Positions 13,440 to 26,390 of a stretch of DNA of 64,000 bases are shown here, piece by piece. The stretch lies in contig RQTK01000012.1 of NCBI GenBank assembly GCA_003991915.1, positions 554,768 to 618,767 on the forward strand, written 5' to 3'. The stretch comes from Elysia chlorotica (lineage: Eukaryota > Mollusca > Gastropoda > Plakobranchidae). Position 1 is the stretch's first letter. Each line of letters starts with the position of its first letter. Under the pieces are notes generated by a model that searched no databases, was not told the origin of the DNA, and worked only from the letters and a program-made list of their open reading frames with translations. Made by a program: the position numbers and the translations under genes.

Positions 13440-16350
13440 ATCAAGAGTTCCAGAAGAAGATTCTTGATATAAGAAAAGAGATAGAGATTAGGATGGTAGA
13501 AGAAACAAGAGGGGCGCAGCTACGGGTCGGTATCAAAATTAATGCATCGAGGAGGAAGAAAAGGGGTCAAAGTTCTTTCTAAATCTGGAAAAAGTTAGAC
13601 CAAAACAAAACAGAATATTTTATCTTATAAACAGCGCTGGGCAGACAGTGGACTCATGCAGCGGAGTGTTCAAAGAAATATCTAATTACCACGAAAATAT
13701 TTATACAGAAAGAAAACAGATGAAGAAGTGGCATCTACTATTGAAATACCGACAATTATGGAGGCAGACAAGGGTTTGTGTGATCAAGACCTCAGAGAAG
13801 AAGAGATATTAAATGCATTAAAAGGAATGATAAATCAATCTTCATCAGGCCTACTGAATTCTATAAGTGTTTCTGGAGTAAAATTAAGACTTTCCTTTTG
13901 GAGAGCTATGACTACAGTTTTCGAATGGGTTCACTCTCTCCGTCTCAACAAAAAGGTGTAATAACATTACTACACAAAGGAAAAGATTTGCCACGAGATA
14001 ACTTGGCAAACTGGCGACCAATCTCTCTAACCAACAAGGACTATAACATTTTAGCAAAAACATTGGCAATACGCCTAAGTAAGGTGGTAAAATATACAAT
14101 CAACAAAGATCAGGTTGCCTTTATTAAAGGGAGAAATATCTCGCAACTCCTCCGAGAATTATTAGATGTAGTAGAATATGAGAACTGCAACAAAGCAAAC
14201 TCAATCATATCAGCCTTAGATTACCAAAAGTTTCAATCCATGCAATATTTTGCATTTGGCGAGCGCTTTATGAAATGTATTGAAACCTTACTAAGCAAAC
14301 GAACGGCGTGTGTTAAAAATGCAGGATTTATATCTAGGAACTTTAATTTAGAAAGGGGTGTAAGGCAGCGTTGTCCCATATCTCCGCTTCTCGTTATCAT
14401 AGCTATAGAAGTTCTCGCTCTCAGCATCAGGCAAAATAATAGTATAAAAGGAATTAAATTACCAAATTCTAACCTATGCGTTAAAATGAAACAATATGCA
14501 GATGACATCACTTTGCTTTTAAAAGATAATATAGACTTTAGAGAAGTATTAGTAACGATTAAAGAATTTTCCTCCTGCTCAGGGTTGCAACTAAACCAAC
14601 AAAAGTGTGAGGCGATGGTTATAGGACAGTGGGATGTCTATGGGAAGGAATTACAAGACATCGCATTAAAAAAAACCAGTTAAAATATTTTAGGAAAATT
14701 TTTTTTACCTCGACGACTCTTGCACATATGGTTGGACAAAATTGGACCAAAAGAGTTGAACTTTTTTAAAGAGTACTAGCTCTCTGGTCCACAAGAGATC
14801 TTTTAATCATTGGGAAAACACATATCATCAAAACATTAATTTGGCTTTAGCTTGTTTATTCACTTCATACAAAGTATTGGTATACATGATGATATTTTGA
14901 TAAAAATTAACCAAATTTTCTTTCGATTTATATGAAAAAAAAAAGATTCACAAATACCAAAGCCTTTGAAAAGATCAGACGTAAATTAATGTACAACCCA
15001 TACACTAAAAAAAGGGGGGGGGGGAGGGTTTACAGATGATGAACATAAAAGAAATTCAAACTGCTTTTTATTTACGATGGGCCGAAAGACTGCAGAAAGA
15101 CTGCTGACTACAAGGGATGAAAGTTGGACTATAATACCAAAAGCCTTCCTAAAAAAAAGTTGGCGGAGATTTAATTTTCAATCAAACGTTCCGCTTGCGG
15201 AATTGAAAGGTCTAAATCTCATAAAAAGTGAATTCTGGAGAAAAGTTGTTGAAGTGTGGGTTCAACATAATGTGCACACCAATCCCTGTGACGGGAATAT
15301 AATGAATGATCCCATATTTAATAACAAGCATATAACTTATAAAGGAAAAGTTCTCCTGATCCAACAATTTATAGAACGTAACATTCTATATGTTACAGAT
15401 GTAAGCGTCCAAGGTAGGCTAATGAATTATGAAGAGTTCATTGCAAAATACCAATACTACCCCAGCGTGCAGCTAGACTTTAACCTAATTTATAATGCAA
15501 TTCCTCGAGAAATGATTAAAAATAATGTCGAAAACAGCAGAAAACTTACTTTTAAGAATAGTATTATAGGTCAACTAGGGAGAAAAGGTTTCGCATCTTT
15601 GATCAAAGAATGTGAAATATCACACGCTGCTTCACTCTGGGAAAGGAAATTCCAAATTATTTTCAATCTAAAGCATTGGACGTTAGCTATGGATTGCACT
15701 AAGGAAACCAGGCTCCGTGTTTTGCACTGGAAAATATTAAATAATATTTACCCTACATCTATTCTTCTCCACAAGATGGGAATAAAAAGTAACAACCTTT
15801 GCGAACACTGCAGAGAAATTGATTTTATTGAACATTTCTTCTTTAGTTGTCTGTTAGTACAACCGTTGTGGAAAGAAATTGAAAATAAAATAGCGACATA
15901 TAGTGGCAAAAGACTGAATCTAAATGCTCCTGATATATTGTTAGGAATCCCTCACTCTGAATCATTTAACAAAAGGACACTAAAAGTGATAAACCATGTC
16001 ATTCTGGTTGGGAAAATGTCTATATCAAAAATGAAATATGGCAAAGGATCACATCTAATAACTATATTTGAAAATGAATGCCATTTTAGGAATATATTTA
16101 AACTACCACAAACTTAATATAAAATCCGATATATTAGATAACAACCTATTGGATTAATATTATTTTTTTAAGTTCCATGGATCAATCTTATCTTCAACAA
16201 CTTTATAGTATTAGTAACGGCATTGACATGATTGAAAACAATAATTTTCAAAGGCATGTCATGGATGTATTTAAAAAAAAAATAATAATAAAAAAATAAT
16301 AATAATTATAAAATAAATTAAAAAAAAATTAAAAAAACTTAAAAAAGGCG
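13440..16350 (+). mobile_element. L1/Tx1-type LINE, 5'-truncated
   Basis: Order on the plus strand: a linker segment FLNLEKVRPKQNRIFYL at about 13570, the RT fingers (13728-13961), the RT core (13898-14683) and the C-terminal part (15077-16117). The RT core shows NWRPISLTNKDYNILAKTLA, then QVAFIKGRNIS, and a QYADDITLL catalytic box at about 14500. The C-terminal part shows a CEHCREIDFIEHFFFSC zinc-knuckle-like motif. The AT-rich tail at 16270-16350 is a decayed poly-A end. Two frame breaks, the missing endonuclease and a truncated 5' end make it inactive, but it is the best-kept element here. The order and the GxNWRPISL-like box fit the L1 superfamily. Confidence 0.85.
15077..16117 (+). pseudogene. 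C-terminal ORF segment of the L1/Tx1-type LINE
   Basis: A 346-codon open frame covers the region after the reverse transcriptase. It holds WRKVVEVWVQHN, LRVLHWKILNNIYPTSILL and the C-x2-C...H-x4-C knuckle near residue 255. The first Met is arbitrary, because the real protein continues from the RT core in another frame through a break near 14690-15070. Confidence 0.75.
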
Positions 16351-16399
16351 ATGACGAGGAGAAAAAAATACAGGAAAAGGTTGCAAAGGCCAAACAAAT

Positions 16400-17800
16400 G
16401 TCTTATTAAAAAATATACGCTTGTCAGTTCATCTATTTTTTGCCCATTATGTACACTGTAGGCGCTCTTAAGCGTTTCACCTTTAATCATATAATCAAAA
16501 CATTTTTTTAAATATTAAGCTAGAAAGATATTTCGGATGGAAAATAGTAGTACAACCGAAAAAGAAATATTATTTTGCATATCGAAAATCGATTACATAT
16601 CTAATACTTTGCACAAACCGAAGTGACTCTATAATCTGTGTCTAAAATGGACCTTCACCCAGGTTCGAAAGAACACTGATAAAAGAGAAGACATCCGGAA
16701 AGCACCTTCCATATTTTTTATATTGACAAAAAAAAAGACATTATGTATCTACAGAAATAAATGTATTTTGTAACAATACTAGAAGCTTCTTAGATGGCCT
16801 ATTAATGCAAAAAAAAAAACACCTATGCTTGAGCAAAACTCTGAGCAAAAAAAAACAACAAAAAAAACACCAAAAAAAACACATCAACAACAACAACAAC
16901 AAAAGAAACCAAAAAAAAAAAAAACAAGTCAAAACTTGTATTGTACTATTTTTACGTAATTTTTGACTAGAGGAACTAGCTTGATGGTGCGTTGGTTGTA
17001 CTCCGATGCTTACCAGCTTTAACACCAGACTGAGCAAACATGGAAGATGTTTTTTTAGATACAAGCGTTAGCCTTGGCCTCAAGTCTGTTGTGGAACTTT
17101 TAAATGTGGGAGCTTACTTCTGGACCGCTTCTATATATGTATATAATAGTTGACAGTCCTTTCTTTGAACGAAAAAATCACTTATTAAAATATTGTTTAA
17201 TGAGCATGAATATACCTTATCGAGTAACCCGGGATCAGATCTTAAAATGAGCTTAATACACCAGAATGTTGTTAGTAGATAAACATACAGTTAAGCAAAA
17301 AGTGTTTAAGATCAAAATTTTATTTGTTTTTTGTTTTGCATATAAGTAAAATAGTGTTTAATGGGCATGGTAATACAGTGTATACAGTCTACTGATAGTA
17401 ATCCGGGATCTGAAACAAATGAGCATATTTTATAATCATCTAGGGGAGATGCACCGGAGTGTATATACGCACTATTATGTAGTGTGCAATATCGCTGTAC
17501 ACAATTGTACTGACTTTTTAATTATAGTATTTTGGTCAAAATCGTGCTATACATTATTTAATAGAACCACCAAAGGGAGCAAAACTCTCTCCTACATTAA
17601 CGTTTTTTAGGTCTCAAGAAAGGTTATTAATTTTATTGTGAAATATCAAATTGCGATAAGCAGCGTTTCATTTCATTATTTTTAATGAACGCGATACTAA
17701 TTATAAAGTGTGTAAAGCAAAATTTGGGGGTCCCCCTATATTTTTTGTTAATTAAACCACATGGTGCAATCAAACCTCTGCCAAAGCTAAATAGATAGGG
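16400..17800. other. Non-coding AT-rich stretch
   Basis: Poly-A/poly-T patches (16810-16925) and short broken frames only. Nothing here supports a gene. Confidence 0.6.
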
Positions 17801-17801
17801 C

Positions 17802-17814
17802 TAGAGAGAGAGAG

Positions 17815-17851
<37 letters not shown>

Positions 17852-17952
17852 TAGAGAGAGAGAGATAGAGATAGAGAGAGAGCTAGAGAGAGAGAGACAA
17901 GACAGACAGACATACAAACAGACAGACAAACTGACAGACAGACAGACAGACA
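17802..17952. repeat. AG/AT/GACA low-complexity tract
   Basis: Mixed runs of AG, AT and ACAG repeats. No coding role is seen. Confidence 0.9.
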
Positions 17953-18205
17953 TTAGGGACACAGAGACAATCACACAGATTTAAAAAACCACAACCACTA
18001 TCTATACCATATAAGTAGGCAAAATCTATCACGTGGTTATTTTCGGCGACAATGCACAACTTCCGGTGTGGTGTGTACGATATTTAGAAGGTACAATAAC
18101 AGCAATATTATTGTTAGACTATAATCTAGAACTAGATTAGATCTAGACATTTAGTAAAAGCATCAATAAAGGCAATATGACTAACCTAAAATATAATAAT
18201 TTAAT

Positions 18206-18211
18206 TTTATT
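18206..18211 (-). terminator. Candidate poly(A) signal of the lectin/PAN gene
   Basis: The minus strand reads AATAAA here, about 220 bases after the TGA at 18433. The distance is normal for an animal 3' UTR, but the motif is common in AT-rich DNA. Confidence 0.4.
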
Positions 18212-18432
18212 ATAAATGTCATATTCAATTCACATTGCATCAATCCACAGTTTATAGAGCCCGTTTTCTATGTTTGTTTACACTCATGGCCATCATAATG
18301 TTTACACCCTAAAATGTCATCATTATTATGATGCGTGGAAACTTGTCAGCTCTGCACAAAGAAGATTCAAAAAGTCCGCCATTATCGTTACCACAAATAG
18401 ATTTTGTCATCGCAAATTATTAGAGGCGCTCT

Positions 18433-19609
18433 TCAAAAACCATCTCTGGTAAAAGTGTTGGTAGTTGGATTTTCGGAGAACCCCAAAAACATGCCGGCGT
18501 CAAACACGGTGCAAGTGGAGGTGCTTAAGTTGTACTCTGCGGCTCTGCACCGTCCGTCTGTGCTGCACAGGACAACACACTTCATGAACGAAGTGGTCTC
18601 TCGCTGCTCAAGGTGCGATGTTTGGTTGGCTGGTGCTTTACCAACAAGCGTCTTGCCGACAGCTTCCTTCATGTCGTCTGGGGTTGCAGAGTAGAAAAAT
18701 TGAAAAATAAATTATCAAAAGTGTGAGGAAGTTAGTACATGATTGTAGCCATTGTTATGTAGGCATACGTGCTACAAGAGGCTTCGACATACCAAGACAG
18801 TTAAGCGGCTCACACACGCTCATACTCTTTCATCAAGAGTATTGACGTCAAACTTTTTGACGCTCTTGTGAACGTGTAGGAGCAGTATTGATACATTTTG
18901 ACGGCAAATTATTGATGAACAGTCATGTTTCAATCTGTATTTTTTGCGCAAATCGTCAAACTATGAAACGAAATACAAGGTACATGTAGGCCCTACCGAG
19001 TTGAAGAGGACTAACCAGCAGAACCGATTTTGATGGAGGGTGGTTTTTGCGGCCATATGTTCCACAATGAATCAAGAAGCTTACGCTTACTAAACCTATC
19101 CCAATGCTTGGTTTCAGTAGTGTGTATGTACACCTGCTTAGTGCTTACATCTGCCGCACAGCGCGTGGGACTGGAACGTGTTGGTGGTCATCAGGAAGGA
19201 GCCGCCGCCCGTCATCCGGCCGTAGGGTTTGTACCCAGACACAGTCGGGGGCGGGTTACTCCAGGGCGTGTCGTGTGCGGGCAGCGTATCGTCAGCCCAG
19301 AGAATCGCCTTGTGGGTCGAGTGGTAGAACAGACCGACGGCGACCCGGCTTTTGTCGGAGATCCTGCAATGTTTGAACAAAGACGGTTATGTTCATGTAT
19401 GTGTGAAGTGCTATGTATGTACACACAGGCCTTTTGTATGGAATCGAGGACTTGGACATTAAAGGAACAATTAGAGGAACGTAGGCTTACCACAGCAAAT
19501 GAGATTTGGTTTATCCGAAGACTGCTCAAATTCGTTGGCCATGTCACGAGCAGAAATAGTTTAGAACATGGCATTACAAGTGGTAAAATGGACGGAGATA
19601 GAGATAGAT

Positions 19610-19650
<41 letters not shown>

Positions 19651-21198
19651 AAATCAATAAGAAAATATCTGGGACGGGCCAGGTAGATGGATCGGTGGAA
19701 ACAAAGGGATCGACCAGATTGTATATGCCAGGAAAGACTGATGTGAAGTAGAGCTGGGACGAAATTTACCAATACAATACGGATTTGTAAAGCAACGCTA
19801 CATAAGATAGAGTACAAGTTGTCGTTATAAATCAAAACAATGTTTATATCACTCTTATTTCAATGGGTGCGGGAGAAAAAGATCGGTTCAGAGGCGCCTT
19901 TGTAGCATCACGCACTGCACATTCACGTTCGCTAGTCACTAGCAATGCCCCTGTAGATCTGCGTGTTCTAAGGCGCTCGATATAAGACACAAGTCTGTTT
20001 ACAAGACAATAGAGGCTGCTTGTTTATGTCTTATAAATCACCAGAAATATAAAGCATGCTTCAGATTTGATGTAGAGGAACATGGTCGCGAAAGCCAGCC
20101 GGCACGGCACTCCATGATGTTAATGGTAATTATGATAAGGCAGTCACTAACCAGTGATCTTCCAGCTGTTTTTGGGAGATTCTCCTGAGTTCGAACACAG
20201 AAACGTTCCGGAGGCCTTGCGATAAGAGATCTATTAGTAAACACTGACGATAAGTAAGGAAATTGTGCACCGCCGTCCAACAGTAGCTTTAACCAAGACT
20301 TGTTGTGTGTGGATTGCTGAGTTTGTAATAGTTATGATATAGAAATACCCAACTTAAGAAAAAATTGACTCATTAAAAAAGTGTGCCAACGACATCCGCC
20401 TTCTTCTTTTGTAAAAAAATAAATAAATAATAATAACAAATAACACGGATACGAACTAGACTATGGCAATGGCAGTTGCAGTTTTTGAAGTACCTTTCTG
20501 TTATCTTCAAAATCCACACAGGAAAAAAAAAGAACCAGAGGATTGGGGCTAACGAAATGCAAACCTGATCAGAACAATGGTACATTGATTACGAATTTAA
20601 ACGTGTGGTCAAATAGTAATGCTTGTAATACGTGTGAGGCAGGAAAGTACGGGGAACGCGTAGCACACAGTCTACTAGCACAGTCGGTAGAGCGAGGCGG
20701 TTTCTAATCAGAAGATCCAGGGTTCAATTACAACAGAGTGGGCAAAGTTGTTTAATATTCTTTAGGAGAGTGTTAAAGAATTCGATCGGATGGTTAAATA
20801 AGTCTTTGGTTAATTCGATCGGAAGGTTAAATAAGTCTTTGGTTAATCTAACCATCCTTGGTTTTGCGGAGAATGGTATGTGGAGACGGCAGAGATTCGA
20901 ACCACGAACTCACAATTCATTAGTCAAGTGCGTAAAAAGGAAATTACCTGACGTGTGCTGTTAATTCCAACGCCAGTCTGTAAGCTTCAGGGGAGCTAAG
21001 CACAGCCAATCCATCGTAGCCCAGACCTTGACAGAGTGAATGCCCCTTGGAGGGCCTGCAACTGCTGTTGTTTAGAAGGTGAAGGTCAAACATCCCGACA
21101 GCCCTCGTACCGGAAGTCATCAGGAGAAATGTCGTAACACACATGCGAAATTTCAATATAATGATTTGGTACTTCAGTGACGTTACCATGATGTTCAT
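18433..21198 (-). CDS. Secreted C-type lectin / PAN-domain protein, three exons
   Basis: Exons on the minus strand are 21198-20948, 19363-19149 and 18677-18433. The donors are CAG|gtaatt and AGAT|gtaagc, and the acceptors are cattgcag and caaccccag. The phases fit and the sum is 711 nt, giving 236 residues. The start region (TSLKYQIIILKFRMCVTTFL) is a plausible signal peptide or anchor. Residues about 45-155 look like a C-type lectin fold: CRPSKGHSLCQGLGYDGLAV, LSSPEAYRLALEL, VAVGLFYH and a closing ALCGR. The usual WIGL and WxDG tryptophans and a clear calcium-binding EPN/QPD motif are absent, so sugar binding is doubtful. The last exon holds a PAN/apple-like segment (CVVLCSTDGRCRAAEYNLST). 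Such proteins are usually secreted recognition molecules. Confidence 0.7.
19436..19750 (+). mobile_element. LINE C-terminal fragment in the lectin-gene intron
   Basis: The plus strand encodes ESRTWTLKEQLEERRLTTAN, EIWFIRRLLK, FVGHVTSRNSLEHGITSGK. These are the E-x-W, RR-L and GHV-x-R...LEH-x-x-T-GK patterns of the RTE/jockey connector. About 30 residues are missing between RRLLK and FVGHV. A GA run (19613-19645) interrupts the end. It lies antisense in intron 1 of the lectin/PAN gene. Confidence 0.65.
20676..20755 (+). mobile_element. tRNA-like SINE head
   Basis: 'agcacagtcggtagagcg' resembles an A box and 'ccagggttcaattac' a B box. Acceptor-stem pairing is not seen, so this is a tRNA-derived SINE fragment rather than a tRNA gene. 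Confidence 0.45.
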
Positions 21199-21239
21199 GT
21201 CTCCAAGCTTATCAAGCTGGGATCTTGTGTGGCGACAGT

Positions 21240-22140
21240 TAATCTAGCTCACAGAAAGAAACTCTCTCCTTGTTAAACGAATATCTCGGTTTCAAAGAGG
21301 GGAGTCTTTGCGGCGGTAGTGATCTGCGTTCGAAAAAATACAATCCCTGGTGATGTTTATTTACTTTTTAGGATATCTTCCTGTACAAAAAATTGACCAC
21401 CGCAATTTCGAGACCACAGGATACTGATTACACTAAAACATACAAATTTGAACTGTTCCATGTATTTTGGTTCCAATACTTCAGTAGACATTGGCTAGTT
21501 CTCATAGGTATTCAAAAGAATATTGTTTTAAAGCTTATCAACTTAGACTCTATCCTGATGGCATCTTGTTCGTCAGTCCAGGGTACAAATCAACATAGGT
21601 CTACTGATACTGTCCGTGGACACCACCAGCGACTCGGTTATATATACCAGAAAACAGAAAGAGAAAACCATCTCGCATTGTTTTTTGTTGATCTTCCAGG
21701 TGTGAACGACTGATCTCGATATAACTTAAACTATAAAACAACGCCAACCTATAGTCAACTGCGTGTACGATCGATCAACCGGGAAACCAAGAAAACGTTA
21801 AGTTAATCATAGATTATCTTGTGCTTATTTAAAAATGAATGTTCGAAACTTTAGCGGGAAACCAAGAAAACGTAGCGTTAATCAGAGATTTTTTTGGTCT
21901 AAAGTAAAAAGTAATGTTTGTAATTTTAGCGTCACGAGTCAAAAACACTGACATAAAAACGTTGATAGTAGACCAGAGTGCGGTAATCCGAATCGATGGT
22001 ATAAGCGTGCAAACTTGAAAATTGATGAGACACTATTTCTTAGGTCCATTTAACGCAGTGGTATCTCTTTCTTGTCCATCCTCATTATCTTTAATACTGA
22101 GATGCTTAAAGCCTACTGTAATCTCCCGGGTGGATAGAAA
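21240..22140. other. Intergenic stretch upstream of the lectin/PAN gene
   Basis: No exon is supported. A 'gcgggaaaccaagaaaacgt' motif repeats at about 21779 and 21852 within a roughly 75-nt imperfect duplication. The promoter of the lectin/PAN gene should lie here, but no TATA box near 21200 stands out. Confidence 0.4.
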
Positions 22141-22257
22141 ATCTATTGGTTAGCGGAGAGAGAGAGAGAGAGAGAAAGAGAGAAAGAAAGAAAGAAAGAG
22201 AGAGAGAAAGGAGAGAAAGAGAGAGAGGGAGATAGAGAGAGGGAGATAGAGAGAGGA

Positions 22258-22793
22258 AGAGACAGAGGCAATCTCTTAGTAAAATGTTTTTTTATATCCA
22301 CCACAGAGGAATCCATTACGGAGGCGTGAGGCCAAACACAGACAAAACGAGGATACCAGGACGTCCGTCTCAACCTGTCACATTGTACGTGGGCGGACAC
22401 CGACTCTACTAGTAGGAAGGAAAAAAAGCATATCCCGACAAATCCTAGAGATCAAAGCAGATCAACGTACTCAGCAAGAAATCGTGCCAGAAACGAGAGA
22501 TCTATTCTAGAATTCTAAAACAGCAGTAAAAATGCCACATTGATTAAATATGCATGCGTTAATCAGAGCATAGTGATCAATAACGCGTCCATTCTCTGAG
22601 GTCAGCGTGAAAACCGTGTTTTAGTAATATGCTACTTGAATAGATGCATAGGCTCATCAAAATGGAAAGTTAACTATTTCACAAAAACAATGTTTTGTGA
22701 GGACCGTAAAGTTCACTCACGTAAACACCGACCTAGATCTTAATCCACAATAGTAAACCATTTTATGCTCGCTCTGTCTCTGATTCTCCCTCT

Positions 22794-22843
<50 letters not shown>

Positions 22844-23461
22844 CTTCCTCACTCTCGTCATACTTTTTTCCACAGAAATGAAGCTCTTTTGAATGCCCTA
22901 TTTATTTAAATTTTCTAGACTAAAAGGCATGTTCACTTTTTGCTTTAAATGGTTCTGATTTTTTATTTTTTTTATTTTCTTTCTTTCTTTCTTTAGAGGG
23001 GGTGGGATGGAGTAGGTGTAATGTTATTTTTATTTTGTCTTTCACATACAAATTTCATAAGAAGATAATTATGTCGTGCACAGCTTTAGTCAACCAAAAA
23101 AAATAAATAATTTTTTTCATAAAGTAAAGAAATACACATTAAGAAGTATTAAGAATCGCCAACACCCAAAAACAATCACGAAAACTTAAAGAAGAAAACA
23201 ACAAAACCTCTTTGGTCAAGTAATTAGAAAGCAATATCTGGAACATGTGGTAACCGGGGAATGTATGAGGACACAGTGACCGCAGCAGACAGAGAATCAC
23301 CCACGACGAGGGCCTAAGAAGAAATAAATGCAAACACTCATCTGAATTACTGTGCAGACTTCAGCCACGGGCCAAAAACAAAGACGTTTGGAGGACCATG
23401 ATCGTCGATGTATGTTCCTGACTTCACCCTTCAGACGGAGAAAGAAATGAAAGTGTTGGTA
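22258..23461. repeat. Segmental duplication, copy 1
   Basis: About 1.2 kb that recurs, nearly identical, at 24066-25346. It contains a SINE-like piece (about 22320-22425), a TC run (22798-22841) and a 64-codon minus-strand frame (23139-23333) that is kept only because the copies are so similar. Confidence 0.9.
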
Positions 23462-24065
23462 TATTGCAACTTTTGCAAGTTAAGCGATAACAGAAAGACA
23501 GCATGACTTTTATACAAATAACAATTAATAATGCACAACCAGAGACGCAAACACACAAATAACTTTCTATGGCCTATTTTGAGCACAACAAACTGTTTGA
23601 TTCGGATCTTTAAATTAATTATTTGTCTTTGTTTCTTTGGAGAAGAACACACGTTATGATGTTTCGCTACCCAAAGGAAAATGATGGTTTAGCTCAGTTG
23701 TAAAAAAACAAACAAAAAACAACTAGCACGGCGGGCGTACAAAAACAAGTATTTAAGGTCGAGTCAATTGTTCGGTTAGTGCTCTTCACATTCCATAACA
23801 CTTAACAGGTCCACGGTTTGGATCTCGGCTGGTCGACCCGTTACCGTAGGAAAACTTTGGAAAACAGAGGGGCTTATTACAAAATTATCAAAGATTTCAC
23901 TTTAATAAAACCAACAACCACGTTTGATTATGGTTGTACAACATTACACACACACACTCTGTCTCTCTGTCTCTCTGTCTAAGAGAGGGGAAGAGACAAA
24001 GGCAATCTCTTAGTTAAACGTTTTTTATATTCACCACAGAGGAATCCATTACGAGAGAGAGTGGA

Positions 24066-24601
24066 AGAGACAAAGGCAATCTCTTAGTTAAACGTTTTTT
24101 ATATTCACCACAGAGGAATCCATTACGGAGGCGTGAGGCCAAACACAGACAAAACGAGGATACCAGGACGTCCGTCTCAACCTGTCACATTGCACGTGGG
24201 CGGACACCGACTCAACTAGTATGAAGGGAAAAAAAGCATATCCCGACAAATCCTAGAGATCAAAGCAGATCAACGTACTCAGCAAGAAATCGTGCCAGAA
24301 ACGAGAGCTGTATTCTGGCATTCTAAAACAGCAGTAAAAATGCCACATTGATTAAATATGCATGCGTTAATCAGAGCATAGTGATCAATAACGCGTCCAT
24401 TCTCTGAGGTCAGTGTGAAAACCGTGTTTTAGTAATATGCTACTTGAATAGATGCATAGGGTCATCAACATGGAAAGTTAACTATTTCACAAAAACAATG
24501 TTTTGTGAGGACCGTAAAGTTCACTCACGTAAACACCGACCTAGATCTTAATCCACAATAGTAAACCATTTTATGCTCGCTCTGTCTCTGATTCTCCCTC
24601 T

Positions 24602-24696
<95 letters not shown>

Positions 24697-25346
24697 TCTT
24701 TACCTGTCTTCCTCACTTTTTTTTCACGGAAATAAAGCTATTATGACAACCATCTGATTGAAAGGCTTATTCATTTAAAATTTCTAGACTAAAAGGCATG
24801 TTTACTTTTAAACGCAAAATGTGTATGTTCATTTGTTCATTTTAGCTTCTATTTGTATTTTTTGTCTTTCTTTTTATTCCCTTTTGGAGGAAGGTGGGAT
24901 GGGTACTGTTATTTTATTTTGTCTTTCATATACGCATTTCATAAAAAGATATGTCGTGCACAGCTTTAGTCAACCAAAATAAAATAAATAATTTTTTTCA
25001 TAAAGTAAAGAAATACACATTAAGAAGTATTAAGAATCGCCAACACCCAAAAACAATCACGAAAACTTAAAGAAGAAAACAACAAAAACTCTTTGGTCAA
25101 GTAATTAGAAAGCAATATCTGGAACATGTGGTAACCGGGGAATGTATGAGGACACAGTGACCGCAGCAGACAGAGATTCACCCACGACGAGGGCTTGAGA
25201 AGAAATAAATGCAAACACTCGTCTGAATTACTGTGCAGACTTCAGCCACGGGCCAAAAACAAAGACGTTTGGAGGGCCATGATCATCGATGTAAGTTCCT
25301 GACTTCACCCTTCAGACGGAGAAAGAAATGAAACTGTTGGTATCTG
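24066..25346. repeat. Segmental duplication, copy 2
   Basis: Near-identical to 22258-23461. It differs mainly by a longer TC run (24606-24703) and scattered substitutions. Its left edge is itself repeated: the 'gacaaaggcaatctcttagt...ccattacg' block of about 63 nt occurs at about 23993 and again at about 24070. Confidence 0.9.
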
Positions 25347-25369
25347 AAATATCCACATCACAATTTTTG

Positions 25370-25450
25370 TATATTAAAATTATCAGACGTTAGTCTTTGG
25401 ACCCGTCCAAAATATAACCTTGTTTAATCTGTTGAAGTTGGACGTAAACA
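25370..25450 (+). mobile_element. SINE 3'-end fragment
   Basis: 'aaaattatcagacgttagtc...gttgaagttggacgt' matches the tail of the full SINE at 27110-27176. The head and body are missing. Confidence 0.5.
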
Positions 25451-26390
25451 AACTAATTCACTTACTCTTCCACATTAAAATAGTCATTTCTTTGCCAATT
25501 TTTGTTCAACTAAACTTTCAAATAATGCATAATTATGACTATATCATTACCGTCCACATTAATATATAATAACCTCGCTGAAAAAACCAATTCACTTACT
25601 CTTTCAGTCTCAAATTACAACAGTCGTGTCAATATCACTTGTTCAATTATACTTTATAAACAATTCAATTGAGCTTATCATTAGCCTATGGTTGAAATCT
25701 TTATAACCTGCAAATATTTGAATCAATTTCATATAGAATCTAACAAAGAGATGTATTTGATGAATGCCAATATTTTGTTATTTGTTTTGAGTCTCTGTTG
25801 ACTTCCAATTCCATGATTTAATTAAAAAAAAGTTTTTTCGATGTTTGTTTCAGTTTTGCTCGTTTGTAAATCGCTATTGAAACATCGTTTAGTTTCATTT
25901 TGTGCGGGTTCAGGTATAGTAAAAACATATAATTTTGTTCCATACGTGCACATTTTTTTCAGCGTCTTATTTCGAAAGCGACTTTTATATTTCATTTAAA
26001 GGTTTGTTCTTTTTGTTTTGTTTGTTGTTTGTTTGTTTTGTTTTGTTTTATTTTATTGTTTCTCTGTTTGAGGTTTAGACTTCAAGTGCTCTTTTAAAGT
26101 GTACCTTGTTATCATCCTAAATTGATTCCAAGTTTGAATTATATTGCTTTTCAGGCTTAAATTAATATTCTTTTTTTACCTCCCCAAATTTATTATCGTG
26201 AATTTTCTAAGAAGACGTTCATCATTATATGCATCAATTATCCCATCAGTTATTTGCAAAATCAAAATTACATATATATTAAAACTATGTTTTAGTTATA
26301 GACATTACTGTTTTTAATCTTCTAAAAGTATTTATGGACAGTTGAAGGCCTTGTTATAAGCTTGTCATGAGATAGTCGAGTCCCATTCCA
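25450..26390. other. AT-rich non-coding stretch
   Basis: T-rich sequence with no supported exon or repeat array, apart from a GTTTT-rich patch at about 26000-26060. Confidence 0.5.

Noticed and set aside
20676..20755. A real tRNA gene
   Set aside because: The A- and B-box-like words are present, but acceptor- and anticodon-stem pairing cannot be made. It fits a SINE head better.
23139..25214. A 64-codon minus-strand frame kept in both copies of the segmental duplication (23139-23333 and 25020-25214)
   Set aside because: The copies are so similar that conservation carries no information. The peptide has no domain and no splice or start context.
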